Assembly: GCA_023101885.1 (NCBI GenBank)
Contig: JALPQD010000160.1
Span: 682,001 to 746,000 of the forward strand
From: Typhlomys cinereus
Lineage: Eukaryota > Chordata > Mammalia > Rodentia > Platacanthomyidae
Direction of reading: 5' to 3'
DNA length: 64,000 bases
Shown: positions 33,434-45,203 of the stretch, piece by piece
How positions within the stretch are numbered: the first letter of the stretch is position 1
How the letters are laid out: each line of letters begins with the position of its first letter
Position numbers and translations under genes: made by a program
Notes under the pieces: model-generated
Databases searched by the model: none
Told to the model about the DNA's origin: nothing
Seen by the model: the letters and a program-made list of their open reading frames with translations, nothing else

Positions 33434-35005
33434 TTACTCATTCTACTTTTAAAAGTTTAACACAGTCTTTAAAAGTCCCTCTGATAGCATCAAAACGCCA
33501 GTTCTTCAATTAGTCATGACATGCATTTTTCATACCTTCACCTGTTCCCTTTGGCTCAAAATACTATTCAACAAAGTACATTTTTTACAAAGCTTATTGA
33601 AATAGACTGAGCAGCAGGAAGCTGTGTACAATCCCACTTACACAAATACATGTAACATTCAGTTATATACTGTCATTTGTGAACAACAATGACACAAAAA
33701 GAGGAATAAAGCTTATAACAACTTTTAAGAAAACTGATTTGAAACTAAGGTCAAAGTGGTAGGATTGTTTTAATTTTTTTTAAAAAAACTAATTAAAAAG
33801 AGGGATTAAGAAGAAAAGCACTTTGTGTCTGACACAAGAGCATCATGAGAATATTTAGCAGTGCAAAGAAGTCATGTTGGAGTAATGGTTCCTACTGGTT
33901 CTCATCACATTGGTCTGAATTCCTGCCATTCAGTCTTTTCAATGCCCAGATGTATATTAAAAAATGAAGAGTTTATTACAGAGAAGCAAAGCTACTAAAG
34001 ACTAAAGGTATTTTTCAACTTCAATAGCTACCCGTGTGTCACTAGTGAGATCCTCACTAAAACAGAACTTTCCATCGCTGACAGCCAATGATAGTCTCCA
34101 CAAATTTGATCACAGATAAAGTAGACATTTCAACTAATGAGTTTGATGGTTATCAAAACTGGAAGGCAAATCTTACTGAGAAACACAGCATGCAAGACAA
34201 AATGAATGAATGAATGAATGAATGAATGACTAAAGAATGAATGATAATAAACTGAATAAACTATACCTTGCCAAGGAAATAGAGGACAATAAAGCAGTCA
34301 TTTTAAATGGAGTTCTGCAGAGCCTTTGGTGGTGATAGAAGTCAGGTGGAAAGAAGGGTCGGGGCATCCAGCTTTGCTTCTTCAACTTGAAAGACTGACC
34401 TCCGAATAAGGATTTTATGTGAAGAAACTTGCTTACATTATTAAAACTAAAACTCCAAGGGGTGGATTAAAATAAAGCTTAATGAGATACATGTATGAAA
34501 ATGTCACAGTGAAACTCATTACTTCGTAAGCCAACAAAAAAGAAATGAATGAATGAACCTAAAAGCCACAGTTTTAGAAATGACTTTATGGGCCCAGAAC
34601 AACATTTATCATATATTAAGTGATAAAAACTAATTATAAGACTGCTTGAACCCACTTTTATTATACATAGATACGGATAATTACCAAGATGATTAACAGT
34701 GGTTATTTTATTTGTAATTAGAGGGATAATGGGTGTTTTTATATGAATTTCTCTGAATAGTCTAACTCCTTAAAATCAAAGTGCATTTTGTATGTTTATT
34801 TTCAATTCTGCAGAACATTGGAAGAACTGTTTCTTATAACTTTTTCCTTCCCTTGGCACATTCCATTAAGAAATAATTGCAATAGCAGGCTCTTAGCATT
34901 CGCATCTCCTTTCACTTTATAATCAAATACTAATATCTCAGAGGCACCTCATCCAAGTGTTCATTTCCTATACTGCTTTGTAGACACTTAGAATTTGAGA
35001 TGATC
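33434..35005. other. AT-rich unique DNA
   Basis: Apart from the GAAT repeat at 34198-34228 nothing is recognised. No ORF of note. Confidence 0.4.
34198..34228 (+). repeat. (GAAT)n microsatellite
   Basis: About seven GAAT/AATG units; a similar short 'aatgaatgaatgaa' recurs at 34542-34555. Confidence 0.9.
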
Positions 35006-35020
35006 AAATATAATTTTCTT

Positions 35021-35061
35021 GGGGCTGGAGAGATGGCTCAGGGGTTGTGACTCTGTCTCAC
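35021..35061 (+). mobile_element. 41-bp SINE head fragment
   Basis: 'ggggctggagagatggctca' and 21 further bases match only the 5' end of the tRNA-headed SINE, then stop. It is flanked on both sides by the 15-bp string 'aaatataattttctt' (35006-35020 and 35062-35076). Opposite in orientation to the near-complete SINE that follows. Confidence 0.85.
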
Positions 35062-35076
35062 AAATATAATTTTCTT

Positions 35077-35140
35077 TTTAAAACTTTATTTTATTTATTT
35101 ATTTATTTATTTATTTAGTGTGTGTGTATGTGTGTGTGTA

Positions 35141-35180
<40 letters not shown>

Positions 35181-35416
35181 CATGCTCATGCCAGAGGGCA
35201 CTGTGTGTCCCCGTAGAGACTTTGGAGATCATTCTGGATTGCTTCTACCTCCTTCTTGCTTCTCTCTGGAATTTCCCAGGCTCTGCCCACCAGGGCCGGA
35301 CGTGCTGCAGGCCACTACCGTTTCAGCCTGTTGGTTTTATGTAGGACCTGATATCTGAACTCAGGAACCTCTGCTTGAGAGGCAGAGTCTTAACCCCTGA
35401 GTTATCTCTCCAGCCC
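35077..35416 (-). mobile_element. tRNA-headed SINE, antisense
   Basis: Starts with a T-rich (TTTA)n tail, then a GT run (35119-35180), the older-type body ('ccagagggcactgtgtg', 'ctctggaatttcccaggctctgcccacc') and the head complement 'ttatctctccagccc'. Target duplication 'aaatataattttctt' (35062-35076) and 'aaatattattttctt' (35417-35431), one mismatch. Confidence 0.88.
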
Positions 35417-35555
35417 AAATATTATTTTCTTAGCACTCTTTTATCTTTGAATGTATAGGCAGCTTCGGAGCAGAGAGCGATTCACTATGAAAAACTTACA
35501 TGGAAAAGAATAAATGGCAGATCAAAATCACCATCTTGATTGCTCTGATCGTCTG

Positions 35556-35948
35556 TGTCATAGTTAGACACAGGTGTCAACTTGACAGTTGAGAGTTTGA
35601 GCTCTGGGCACATTTGTAGAGAATTAATGGTTGAGTTAAGCCCAGAGCAAACCTGCAAGAGATTGTCTAACTGATGAGGAAGGTCCAACCCATAGTGGGT
35701 GGGATTATGCCCTGGAATAAAATACCAAGAGCCGATTGAGAGAGTGTGTGTCCTTCTGTACACTTGGCCAGACATGCTGGTCTGGAAAGTAAAGATTGTC
35801 CATCTCTCAGTTGTTATGTAGTGATATTATGGCCAGTTCCAAGCTGGACTAAGAACTGTAACCAGTAATCATAAGAGAAAATAAATCCCTTGTTCCCTTA
35901 AGCCGTTTGATGGTAATTTATCAGCAACCATGCAGGCTAACTGCAACA
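35556..35948 (+). mobile_element. solo LTR-like rodent repeat, family A (complete)
   Basis: 393 bp beginning 'tgtcatagttag' and ending 'ctaactgcaaca', so TG...CA termini with a 12-bp imperfect inverted repeat (9/12). 'agaaaataaatccc' about 70 bp before the right end is an AATAAA polyadenylation signal, as in MaLR-type LTRs. The 5-bp flanks 'gtctg' and 'atctg' match at four of five bases, as expected for an old LTR insertion. No internal retroviral sequence, so a solo LTR is the simplest reading; a DNA transposon is the alternative. The 96-codon frame inside is an artefact. Confidence 0.7.
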
Positions 35949-36004
35949 ATCTGCAAGATTATAAGTGGTATTACGTGTAATATATACTTAAAAAATAACC
36001 AAGA

Positions 36005-36165
36005 TCACTGAGCTAGCAAGACGGCTTCTATTTGGAGGATAAAGGTAGTTTAGTTCCACACAAAGCTGGCCACTTAAGTTCAACTCCTGAAACCCGCACG
36101 GTGGAATGAGAAAACCACCTTCCAACTATTGACCTTCACATTTGTACTGTGGTATCACAGTAGTA
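36005..36165 (+). mobile_element. B3-like SINE (diverged)
   Basis: 'gagctagcaagacggcttc', 'ggaggataaaggtag', 'cttaagttcaactcctgaaacccgcacggtggaatgagaaaacc' and 'ttgaccttcaca' follow B3 order. Confidence 0.6.
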
Positions 36166-36831
36166 ACTCTGGAGTCATTTCTCAGAGACCAATTAAAGTG
36201 TAGGAAGAAGAGTTTAATTCTGGCATCTGGAGTCAAGATCCCTCTCCAAGGCTCTGGCCATGAGCTTGGTCTAGACGGCTGCTTTATACAGAATCAGGGA
36301 GGAATGTATCACAGAAGCAAACACAATGGTTAATAGTATCAGCTGTCTGAATGGAACACAGACAAGCTCACAGCTTGACTGTACTGGACAGAAGCTGAGG
36401 CCAGCACAGAAGCAGCGGCAGTGCTGGGCAGCCGCAGGCCATGAGGTGGGCTAGTGTCTCGGTCATTACTTCACTGCCTTTGGGACTTCAGTGATTTTCT
36501 ATCTTAACTTATATTAGCAGTAACTCAGTTTATATTTGTTTCCTTCAGTATGTGTATGCCTGGTCTCTTTCTCTCTTTCTCTTCTAAATGCAAATAAAAA
36601 ACAAGTATCATAAAAATTCAGATCAATGTTTTTACTGCTTTTATAGTAGTCTTCGTAATGCAAATACGTTGTAAGACATTTAATTCTAAAATTACAAAAG
36701 TTAATTCTAGTATCTAACCCAACATATCAACATTCCTCTCATGTTGTTTTTGAAGTCCAGAGCATATTTTGTTAATAATAGTCCATCTCAAGCCAAATCA
36801 ATTTAAATTTGTCCCCTTTTTGTTATTTGTT
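36166..36831. other. unique DNA, nothing recognised
   Basis: Includes a relatively GC-rich patch near 36380-36450 (cagcggcagtgctgggcagc) with few CpGs. No gene evidence. Confidence 0.4.
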
Positions 36832-36925
36832 TCCTTCTGAGACAAGGTCTTGCTATTTACCTAGGCTGGCTTTAAATTTGCTCAAAAGTGCCACCTGCAG
36901 ATATACCCAGCTCTAGACTAGACAC
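36832..36925 (-). mobile_element. B1-like SINE fragment
   Basis: 'tctgagacaaggtcttgctatttacctaggctggctttaaatttgctc' is reverse-complement B1. The right half is degenerate. Confidence 0.6.
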
Positions 36926-37179
36926 TTGTTAAGTACTCAGAAGCCACTTGAGGCTGATAGCTAGTATATTGAACAACCCAACTCCACAGTGATAAACAGA
37001 TAAAAAATTAAAGTAGTGTCTGCCTTTAATATAAAATCAAAAATATCATTCCCTAACCCCTCTATATCTATTTCTCAGTCTCCTTCAGAGTAGCCCATGA
37101 AATCCATGTGACTTGTGTCAGTTTCTCTCAAATAGTTCTTTTTGCCATACTATTTAAAATTACTTCTCTAAATCACAAA

Positions 37180-37312
37180 TCTACTGTTGTAGTTGGATAC
37201 AGGCTGAGTTTGAGCTCTGGGTACATTTGTAAAGCATCAGCGGTTGAGCTAAGTAAACTCACAGATTGTCTGATGGATGGGGAGGTCTAGCCCATGTTGG
37301 GGGGGGCTAATA
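37180..37312 (+). mobile_element. LTR-like rodent repeat, family A, 5' fragment
   Basis: 'gtagttggatacaggctgagtttgagctctgggtacatttgtaaagcatcagcggttgagctaag' aligns with 35562-35640, and 'gattgtctgatggatggggaggtctagcccatgttgg' with 35660-35700. The remainder of the repeat is missing. Confidence 0.7.
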
Positions 37313-39285
37313 CATAAATAATCGGTTAATTATTTTTAAAAGTGATTAGTTGATTCAGTGGTTTCCCTCATGTAAAGTTGCATGTGACAGAGTTGGTTTA
37401 CTTTGATCTGATTATCTGAGATATGTGATTGTGGGCATAGGCTGGCAGGGAACTCAGACTGTCCTGGCTTCAACCAGCACAGGCTGCCACTACAGAAGCA
37501 TGCCATCACACCTAGCTTTCACTTGGTGGGCAAGCCTACCCCAGGGACTGCATGCCTAATCAGCAGGTCAGACCATGCCGTGGCTTTCTGCAAGCTGCTT
37601 GGTCGCCTTGGATTTCCTGAGACAAGGTCTTGTTATGTACCCAGGGGCTGTTCTTGGAGTTTGGGAGGCTTGTGCTGGGGCACCAGTACGTCTCTAGTGC
37701 CTGCTGGCGCAGGTGTACGCTGTTTACTAAGTGAGATTAGGTGAAAACTTTACCTCCCCACCTCATTCCAGCGCTGTGTTATTGCTGCAAATGAGTGAAA
37801 ACTCAAGGCAGCTGGAGTCAGTGAATTTTCACTGCTCTGCATGGTCAGCATTGACCCAGGACTGACCTGCCTCCCACCACACATCAGAATAGGCCCACCT
37901 AAAGCTCCCGGGAGAAGAGTGTACAAATTATCAGATTCTCAGCTTCGCACCCCAAATTGGCTCAGAAATCTGAGTCCGAGAAGATCTAAAGCAGTTCACA
38001 AGTTCAGAATCAGTTAACTCAACATGTAAGAACTAAATGAGCTCTTATCTCCTACTCCAAGAGGAATTAATAGCAGTAGCTGCTTCATACTTGCATCTAT
38101 GTTTTGTAATGAAGTTCTGCTTTGACTCTGGTGCCATAATTGACATTCCAAGTTGAATTGCTTCTTAGTGGTGCCTGTGGGAACCAATACCACTTTGCCT
38201 AATCTAGTACTTCCTTTCTAGTAACAAGACTTCTCAAGAGAAAACCAGATTTCCAGATGGCTGAGCTCAACAAGCCCATGTTATAGATTCATACTTATTT
38301 GCATTATTTAATTAGTTTAGCTAGAATTTGTGCAGCTTTAACCTATAAGTTACTTTGAAGGGGGAGGAAATCTCCCTTAAATACCAAAGGCAATGACAGT
38401 GACATTTTATTTACTAATAAGGATTTTCTGCATGCATGAGAGAATTTTCGCTCGGCCAGTCTAACTGGAAAGCAGATTGCTCAGTTCATAATAGGCTACA
38501 GAACTAAAGGAATAAAATGTCCCATCAGGTAGGGGCCTCATTTTGTTGCGAGTACAGCATGTGTGAATTCCAACTACCGATTTGCCCCAAATTGCATTTG
38601 TGGCCTGACTAACACAATCTCCTTGTACTCTTTCTTTAGACAATAGAACTACGCCACCCACTGTGTCAGTGACTGAGGCAAGTCAGTGAAAAAGACAACT
38701 GTCATCTGAAATGTCTGGGCAAAGTAACCAACTCATGGCACTGAGTGACAGGCAAGTCCTACTGCGACAGAGTTCTCATCAAAGCAGAAGTCCCTGGCTA
38801 GATCAAGATGGAATTCCGAGACTTACATCCAGCTTGAGGGATGAAGCCAAATACATGTCATGAGAAAAGCTAGGTCAGGACAGTGGCTTCCAGTATAAGA
38901 CTTTCAGTTTAAAGTCTGAGAATCATGAGTAAAGGGGAAAGTCAGGGATCTTGGGGAGAGCTAAATCCCTCCGAGAAAAATCAGAGCTTCCACAGATGGC
39001 ATGGCCCAAAGATAAAATGAGCTCATAGAAGCTAAGGGTCAAAAAGGACTTAGTAGCCAGCATTATAAGTATCTGTTAACGTAAGCTAGGGAATTCACCA
39101 GAATACTGAAACTTCTCAACCACCAAAGACAATGTAACAGAATTAAGATACTTAAAGTAAAATTGAAGAATATTCAAGCTTCAAGGAAACAGACTGTACC
39201 ATGCTAAAAAAAAAAAAAAAAGATAGCAAGTAAGTCAGAGGGGGGAATAAAAAACAAGCAAGCAAACAAGGTCATTATGAAAATC
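37313..39285. other. unique DNA with B1-like traces
   Basis: At 37440-37530 and 37612-37660 short stretches (cctgagacaaggtcttgttatgtaccc) resemble antisense B1. Elsewhere nothing is recognised. A 16-base poly-A run lies at 39206-39221. Confidence 0.4.
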
Positions 39286-39352
39286 TAGGACTGACACAGT
39301 AGCTAAGCAATAGAGTGTTTGCATGTATGAGACTATGGTTTCAATACCCTAA
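39286..39352 (+). mobile_element. ID-like head of a split B4-like SINE
   Basis: 'ctaggactgacacagtagctaagcaatagagtgtttgcatgtatgagactatggtttcaataccct' follows an ID element from start to end, with degenerate A box (agtagctaagcaa) and B box (ggtttcaataccc). Where a B1 body should start, the polypurine tract begins. Confidence 0.6.
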
Positions 39353-39770
39353 AGAAATAAAAAGAAGAGAGGAAGGAAGGAAAGAAGGAAGGAAGGAAGG
39401 AAGGAAAGGAGGAAGAGAGGGAGGAAGGAAGGGAGAGGGGAGGGGATGGGGGAGGGGAAGAAAAGGGAGGGGAGGAGAGGAGGGAGGAGAATGGAAGGAA
39501 GGGAGGGGATGGGAAGGAAGGAAGGGGAGGAGAAAGGTGGAAATGGAGGGGAGGGGGAGGGAGGGGAGGAGAGGGGAAAGAGGGGAGGGGAGAGAGGGGA
39601 GGGAAGGAGAAGAAGAGAGTTAAGGGGCAGGGAAGGGAGGGAAGAGAGGGAAGGTGCAGGGAGGGGAGGGGTGGAGAGGAGAGAGGAAAGGGGAGGGGGG
39701 AATAGAGGGGAGGGAAAGGAAGTATAAAAAAGGGAGGGAGGATGGAAGGAGGGAGGAAGCAAGGGAGCAA
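39353..39770 (+). repeat. 410-bp polypurine tract, GGAA/GGGA-rich
   Basis: Almost uninterrupted A/G on the plus strand. It starts as (GGAA)n and becomes GGGGAGG-rich with many runs of three or four G. The long frames on both strands here (102-154 codons of only G/E/R/K or P/S/L/F) come from composition alone. Confidence 0.97.
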
Positions 39771-39848
39771 GGATTTGAACCAAGGGAGTTTAAACATATG
39801 AGTTTAAAGCCATCCTGGGTTACAGAGTAATACCCAATCTCTGAGGAA
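39771..39848 (+). mobile_element. B1-like body of a split B4-like SINE
   Basis: 'gagtttaaagccatcctgggttacagagtaatacccaatctct' is the 3' half of B1 ('gttcaaggccagcctgggctacatagtgagaccctgtctc'). With the ID head at 39286 in the same orientation this gives the B4 order, separated by the purine tract. Confidence 0.6.
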
Positions 39849-41126
39849 AAGAAAGGAAAACAAATTCTATTAGCAGGTTAGAGCGTAATAGACTTAATCT
39901 GTCAGTGCATTCTGAAAATATACTACTTTCACATGTGTAATAAGAATGTACTGTTTAAAATGTTATCATAACTACCACATTTGTTAATAACTTGCTAAGT
40001 GAACTTCATCTCCATGTTTTCTATCCATTTTATGGTTAAGCCACTTATTTTAAGGAAAAATCTAAAAGAAGTTGAGTAACAGTGCACAGATCATCTTAGT
40101 TGGGACTGACAAATACAGGCAGGATGTCTTCACACATAACAATTGGAGGGACAGTACTGCTCCACCTAATTTTGTCAGGTATTGTACACATGAATAATCA
40201 TCTAACGGTCTTCAGACCTACCCTTAAGACAGAAAAGCAACACAATATTAATTGGTGTTTTCCACCCCAAATGTATGGGAGTCCCGCAGACGGGAGCAAC
40301 GACATCTCCCTTGCCTCCTCCCATGCAGGCAGGTTTTGAGTCACAGTAACCTGAACCTTTGAGAGAGGGATACAAGAGAACTTTAAAAAGCAACAATGAT
40401 TTTGTGCCCTTTTGAGTGCTCCGGTTATCCTCGTTACCTGAATGGCAGAGCAACACATTGATAAGTTTTAAATTTTTCATAGAAGTACCTAAAATATTTA
40501 AACGATCCAATAATGGTATGAAAAAAAGTTTGTGGTCTTCAAAAAAACTGATAGCATTATTTTCATGACCTGGGTTTTGTCTCAGACATCCAGTTAAGTA
40601 AGACAGAAAATCATTTTCAGAGAAATAATCATTTCAAAAATATATCTTGGTGGGCATTCTTTTTTAGCTGTTGAGATGGTACCATTCAGACTTGCATACA
40701 TTATTTATTATACAGAGAATTCTTGACATAATGTACACATTTTAGTATAATAGAATTTCCTGTAAGAAAGTACTCTTATAAGGCCTTTAAAAACAGAATC
40801 CAAATGCTAATGTATTAAACATGCCAAGAACTGTATAACTATTAATTGTTATACAGACTGAAATATCCCTTCAAGGCTGTCAGCTTATCTTCTTCTCTTG
40901 GGTACATCTACCTGACAGAACGGCTTAATGAACATGGAGTCAGAAAGTGTGCTGTGCTCCACATGCAGTGATATCTATCAGCACAGATTTGGTCATTTAA
41001 CCATTGAAATCATGGTGGACTTCTTTCCCCACTGGACGATACTAGACAGGCCCTGCAAATACTTGGAACTCACAGGTTGAACCATGGGATTAATCCTTTT
41101 TTTGTGGAGAGATAAAAATTTATGTC
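39849..41126. other. unique DNA, possible MIR trace
   Basis: Around 40020-40110 'ctatccattttatggttaagccac' to 'gttgagtaacagtgcacagatcatc' loosely follows antisense MIR. Nothing else recognised; overlapping frames at 40100-40510 look like chance. Confidence 0.35.
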
Positions 41127-41456
41127 TGGTATTAGTCACTTTCTTGGACAAAAAGCTGACAGAGAAATGACTTAAGGATGGCAGAATTTATCTTGTCTCA
41201 CACTTGGAGGGTGCATTCCACCGCAGCGATGATGGGTTTATATTAGAAAGCAGAGAGAAGTGAATGCTGGGAATCTGCTGACTTCCTTCTTTCTGTTCTG
41301 TCCAGAGCTCCAATCCACGGGATGGTGTTATCCACGTTTACAGTGAACATCCCACATCAATTAACCTAATGCAGAAATCCTTCACTGGCACGCCCGAAGC
41401 TCGTTCACCAGGTATCTATAGATCTAGTTAACTTGACAGTCAATATTTGCCATCCC
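41127..41456 (-). mobile_element. solo LTR-like rodent repeat, family B
   Basis: Read on the plus strand: 'tggtattagtcactttcttggacaaaaagctgac', 'gagctccaatccacgggatggtgttatccacgtttacagtgaacatcccacatcaattaacctaat' and 'agatctagttaacttgacagtcaatatttgcca' are the reverse complement of the family seen at 32.0 and 49.8 kb, complete from end to end. Confidence 0.75.
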
Positions 41457-42849
41457 ATTGGTGACCATAGCTTACACTTGAAACAGTAGGAAGTCCACAG
41501 TAAGTAACGTTCAGGAGTCCTGACTCTGCTGCTGTGGATACCCCAGGTAGGGAAGTGATGGACAAGCTCATTCTAATCTCTCTAATTAATGAGGTTAGAT
41601 CAGGGTGCTTTACAGCCTTAATGTCTTAAAATTCAGAGTTCTACCATGGAGAGATTAAAAGTAACTTATGACTTAAATGTCATTAAATGATTAGGTTTTT
41701 CCATGAAATGCCCATGACCATGACTTGGAGGCCTAGAAAAATCAAAACTATAGATTTCTGGGAGAATTATCTCACTTTTTCTTGAGTTTATTTACATGGC
41801 CTGAATTGTCCTGACGGCTGATTGCGCCTTCAGACATCCCAGCGGGGCTACTTTCAGCAGAATGCAAGTGCACCGCTCTCAGTGGGGTGCTGAGACAAGT
41901 TCAGCCTCTGATCACTGTGCGGCTTTCTTTCTCCATGGATGGACCCGCAGGCCCAAAATCAAACTCAGAAACAAAGCCAGCACAGTCTGCCCTTTAGCAA
42001 AAGAAAAGCACCCGGGTTCACACCAGACGAGTGCACAGCTTCTGTCAGTGTTGTGATAACTGTGAAATGCATTATGGTTGATGTATCTCCTAATAATTCT
42101 GAGTCACTTCTGAACAACAACAACAAAAACAACAACAACAAAAAACCCTTAATCTTTCCCCTCCTACTCTTGCAAATGTTGATTTTGCTGACAAGCAAAG
42201 ATCCTCAATGACTCCAGATAAAATAACAGCATGCAAAGATTTGAGTCTCCAGGCTACTGACTACTATTGGTACAGATGAAAATGACCAATTAACAATCCC
42301 TTTGAAATTAAATGGCAGCCACAACAGCTGCCCTTCTATATCCAGTGGACTAAGGAGAGGGAACATGGCCATATTGGGGAAATAATATTTGTTGCCAGAT
42401 GCAGATGGAGACTTCCAGGGTGAGGAAGACAGGAAAATGACTGATCATCAAGCATGTCCGTCCTGATTTAAGATGGACCAAGAAAATGTTTCTGTCACTA
42501 AGAAGATGTCCAGAGAGAACATCACAGAGGAGTAGCCCTAAATCCAGAGTGAAGATTGGAGCCAGAGACTGAAGGGAACCCCAGGCCGATTATGCAGAAG
42601 ACAGCAGGAATTTTTTAAAATACACACTAAACTCGGCTTCCAAATACTTATAGCATATATCTTGCATAGGCGGCTTAACTGTTTGCTTTATGTAAAATAC
42701 CAATGGCTTGCAATGTTAATAATAATAAGAGAGTGTTTTTAAAAGGTCATTGATCATTAACTAAAACAAAGATTCATCAAATGTTAGTGTTAACACAAAG
42801 AAGTTACGAAAAGGAAAAAAATTCAACCCTGGAATCAGATAAGTTTATA
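41457..42849. other. unique DNA with an AAC repeat
   Basis: Nothing recognised except (AAC)n at 42113-42146. Overlapping frames at 41862-42211 share sequence on both strands and have no known motif. Confidence 0.4.
42113..42146 (+). repeat. (AAC)n microsatellite
   Basis: About nine AAC units with two interruptions. Confidence 0.9.
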
Positions 42850-42894
42850 TTTAAAACTCTCTTCTGCTGCTTCGCAGAGAAGAGATCATAATAT

Positions 42895-43020
42895 TCTGAG
42901 CATCTCTTCTTTTTATTAGGACAGAGATGATATCACTCACCTTATATGACTGCTAGGAGAATCTAATGGACCTAACAACACATGAATAAAAAATGCCAAA
43001 TCCTCAACAGTGTCCGGACC
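42895..43020 (+). mobile_element. possible MIR SINE
   Basis: 'ttattaggacagagatgatatcactcaccttatatgactgctaggagaatctaatgg' resembles the MIR 3' half ('ataatagtacctacctcatagggttgttgtgaggattaaatg'). Confidence 0.4.
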
Positions 43021-44182
43021 ACAAATGTAGTCAATAAGTCGAAAATTTGTCTTCCTCACTGAGGATATTAAAATAAATTAAATGTATTAAAAATCCTAGC
43101 AATATTAACAATAGTATATACAAATTTTGATTATGATCACATTCCTCTAAAACACACACACACACACACACAATTAGCTACCAATAGGAAGAAAGGAATA
43201 AAAAAAGTATTTTAATGCTTACAAATGTATATGTGCTATATCAGAAAGTGCTGTTGCTTATGGCTTCTCTATTTAGAAAGTACTAATTAGTATATTTCCA
43301 AAACATCATAGGCAGGCTACATGTGAGAAATTTCCATATCTTCTCAATTGTGCTGAATTGGCACTGCCTTAAGATAGTTTTGTTTAAAAAAATTACACTT
43401 TCTGAGATATTTTTGCTGCTTAATAAGTATATAACCATTGTAAACCTTTCCTGGCAGTTGGCCTGAATATTTTAAAATTATTCAATTTGTATAAACCATA
43501 TATTAGAAGTTAACTAATACTGGTAGAAGAGGTGACTGTTATAACAAGAAGCATTTATTGTTAGCTTTGGGATTTAATTTTCAGAATGTCCTGCTAGGAA
43601 TGCAAGAAAGCATTGAATTTTTATCAGGTTAATTTTCTTGTAAATATCCATGTGAAACTTTATTCAGAAAATTCTGCCTTATTATAAATATACATTTCTT
43701 TCAACAGACTTGATACTCTAAAAATAAAATTTCCAGCTCACTTGGTTTAAAGTTTGAGTTCAAATCTCTTAGACTGAGGTTTGAAACTCCTTTTCAATTA
43801 TTTCCACAGAACCACTTAGAAAATAGCTGTTTTGCAAATTAATCTTTCATGAGGCACTTTAAGGGTCGATATTCTTGGATTACGTATTAAACTTCTGAGA
43901 CAACTTGAAGATCTATGATTAATGTGAGTTGGTATTTTTATAACATTTACTGTACCCATCAATAGCAGATAATGTAACAACTTCCAGTAAGCAAGTGCTT
44001 TGAAACTTGAAAATATTGAGCTATAAAAATAGCTGTGCATTTGTTTTTCTTAAAGAAACAAGAGAAGAATACATGAAACATAAATTAGAAATAGAATTGT
44101 TGCTCTTCTGTCAGAGTATAGCAACATTAAACTCAAGAGAATGAGTGGCGCAGGATATAAGGTTAGAAATGGGGACTTTGGA
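43021..44182. other. AT-rich unique DNA
   Basis: Contains a (CA)n run at 43152-43173. Nothing else recognised. Confidence 0.4.
43152..43173 (+). repeat. (CA)n microsatellite
   Basis: About eleven CA units. Confidence 0.9.
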
Positions 44183-44415
44183 GTGTACTTTTCTCATTGA
44201 TGTGACAAGACATCTGAGAAATTCAATTACGGAAGGAAGGGTTTCTTGAGGCTCCCAGTTGGAAGGTACACTCATGGTGGTGGGAAGGGTGTTGGAAAGA
44301 AAAGTGGCTCTTGCTACAATGGCAGATATGTAAATGGTTGCATCAACAGTAAGGAGGCAGACAATTCAAACCTCTCTGGAAACACTTTAGGGGACTGTAA
44401 CCCCAGTCAGGTTGG
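44183..44415 (-). mobile_element. LTR-like rodent repeat, family B, partial
   Basis: 'gtgtacttttctcattgatgtgacaagacatctgagaaattcaattacggaaggaagggtttcttgaggctc' and 'ggaaggtacactcatggtggtgggaaggg' match the reverse complement of the 3' third of the 49.8-kb family. Confidence 0.6.
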
Positions 44416-44559
44416 TAACTGAAGATTGCCCAGGATATCATTGTCCTAACACTAATAGCTTCAGTTCATCTGCGGGTTCAACTGGTTGTGATCAAGTTTG
44501 GTCTGCTAAAAGTAGAACTGAGGAAGGAGTCCCTAGAGTCTAGAGCTAAGATCAGAGAC

Positions 44560-45203
44560 TAAGAAATAAGGATTTGGATTTAAGAGCCAGGTCTTCATAG
44601 AAGCTTCATGAGCCACCACACATGATTCAATGGGATCACAGTGGTACCTACTCTACAATGTTTTGAGACTTCGTAGCCTGGCAGATAGTGAAATGTAAAA
44701 ATATAAATAGCATTTTGTAGCCATCAGTTAATTTTGAAAAAATATTTGAATCCTTACAAAGAAAGAAATTTAGAAGTAAATAAATCTAAGAGAATAGAAA
44801 GCAACTTTTAAAAGCTGAAATCATAATCATTGTTGAATTAGCTCATTCTATTAATTGAACCAATAAAAATTTAATTACAATAAGAAATAAGGATTTGGAT
44901 TTAAGAGCCAGGTCTTCATAGAAGCTTCATGAGCCACCACACATGATTCAATGGGATCACAGTGGTACCTACTCTACAATGTTTTGAGACTTCGTAGCCT
45001 GGCAGATAGTGAAATGTAAAAATATAAATAGCATTTTGTAGCCATCAGTTAATTTTGAAAAAATATTTGAATCCTTACAAAGAAAGAAATTTAGAAGTAA
45101 ATAAATCTAAGAGAATAGAAAGCAACTTTTAAAAGCTGAAATCATAATCATTGTTGAATTAGCTCATTCTATTAATTGAACCAATAAAAATTTAATTACA
45201 ATA
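44560..45203 (+). repeat. perfect 321-bp tandem duplication
   Basis: Copy 1 is 44560-44880 and copy 2 is 44881-45201; both start 'taagaaataaggatttgg' and end 'ttaattacaa'. Identity continues two bases past copy 2 and then breaks. I found no mismatch comparing the copies base by base. The unit is AT-rich, contains no recognised transposon and no long ORF. The lack of divergence means a very recent event or an assembly artefact. Confidence 0.97.

Noticed and set aside
39315..39797. Long frames on both strands (93-154 codons)
   Set aside because: They arise from a polypurine tract that has almost no T on one strand, so stops are rare. Composition is only G/E/R/K or P/S/L/F.
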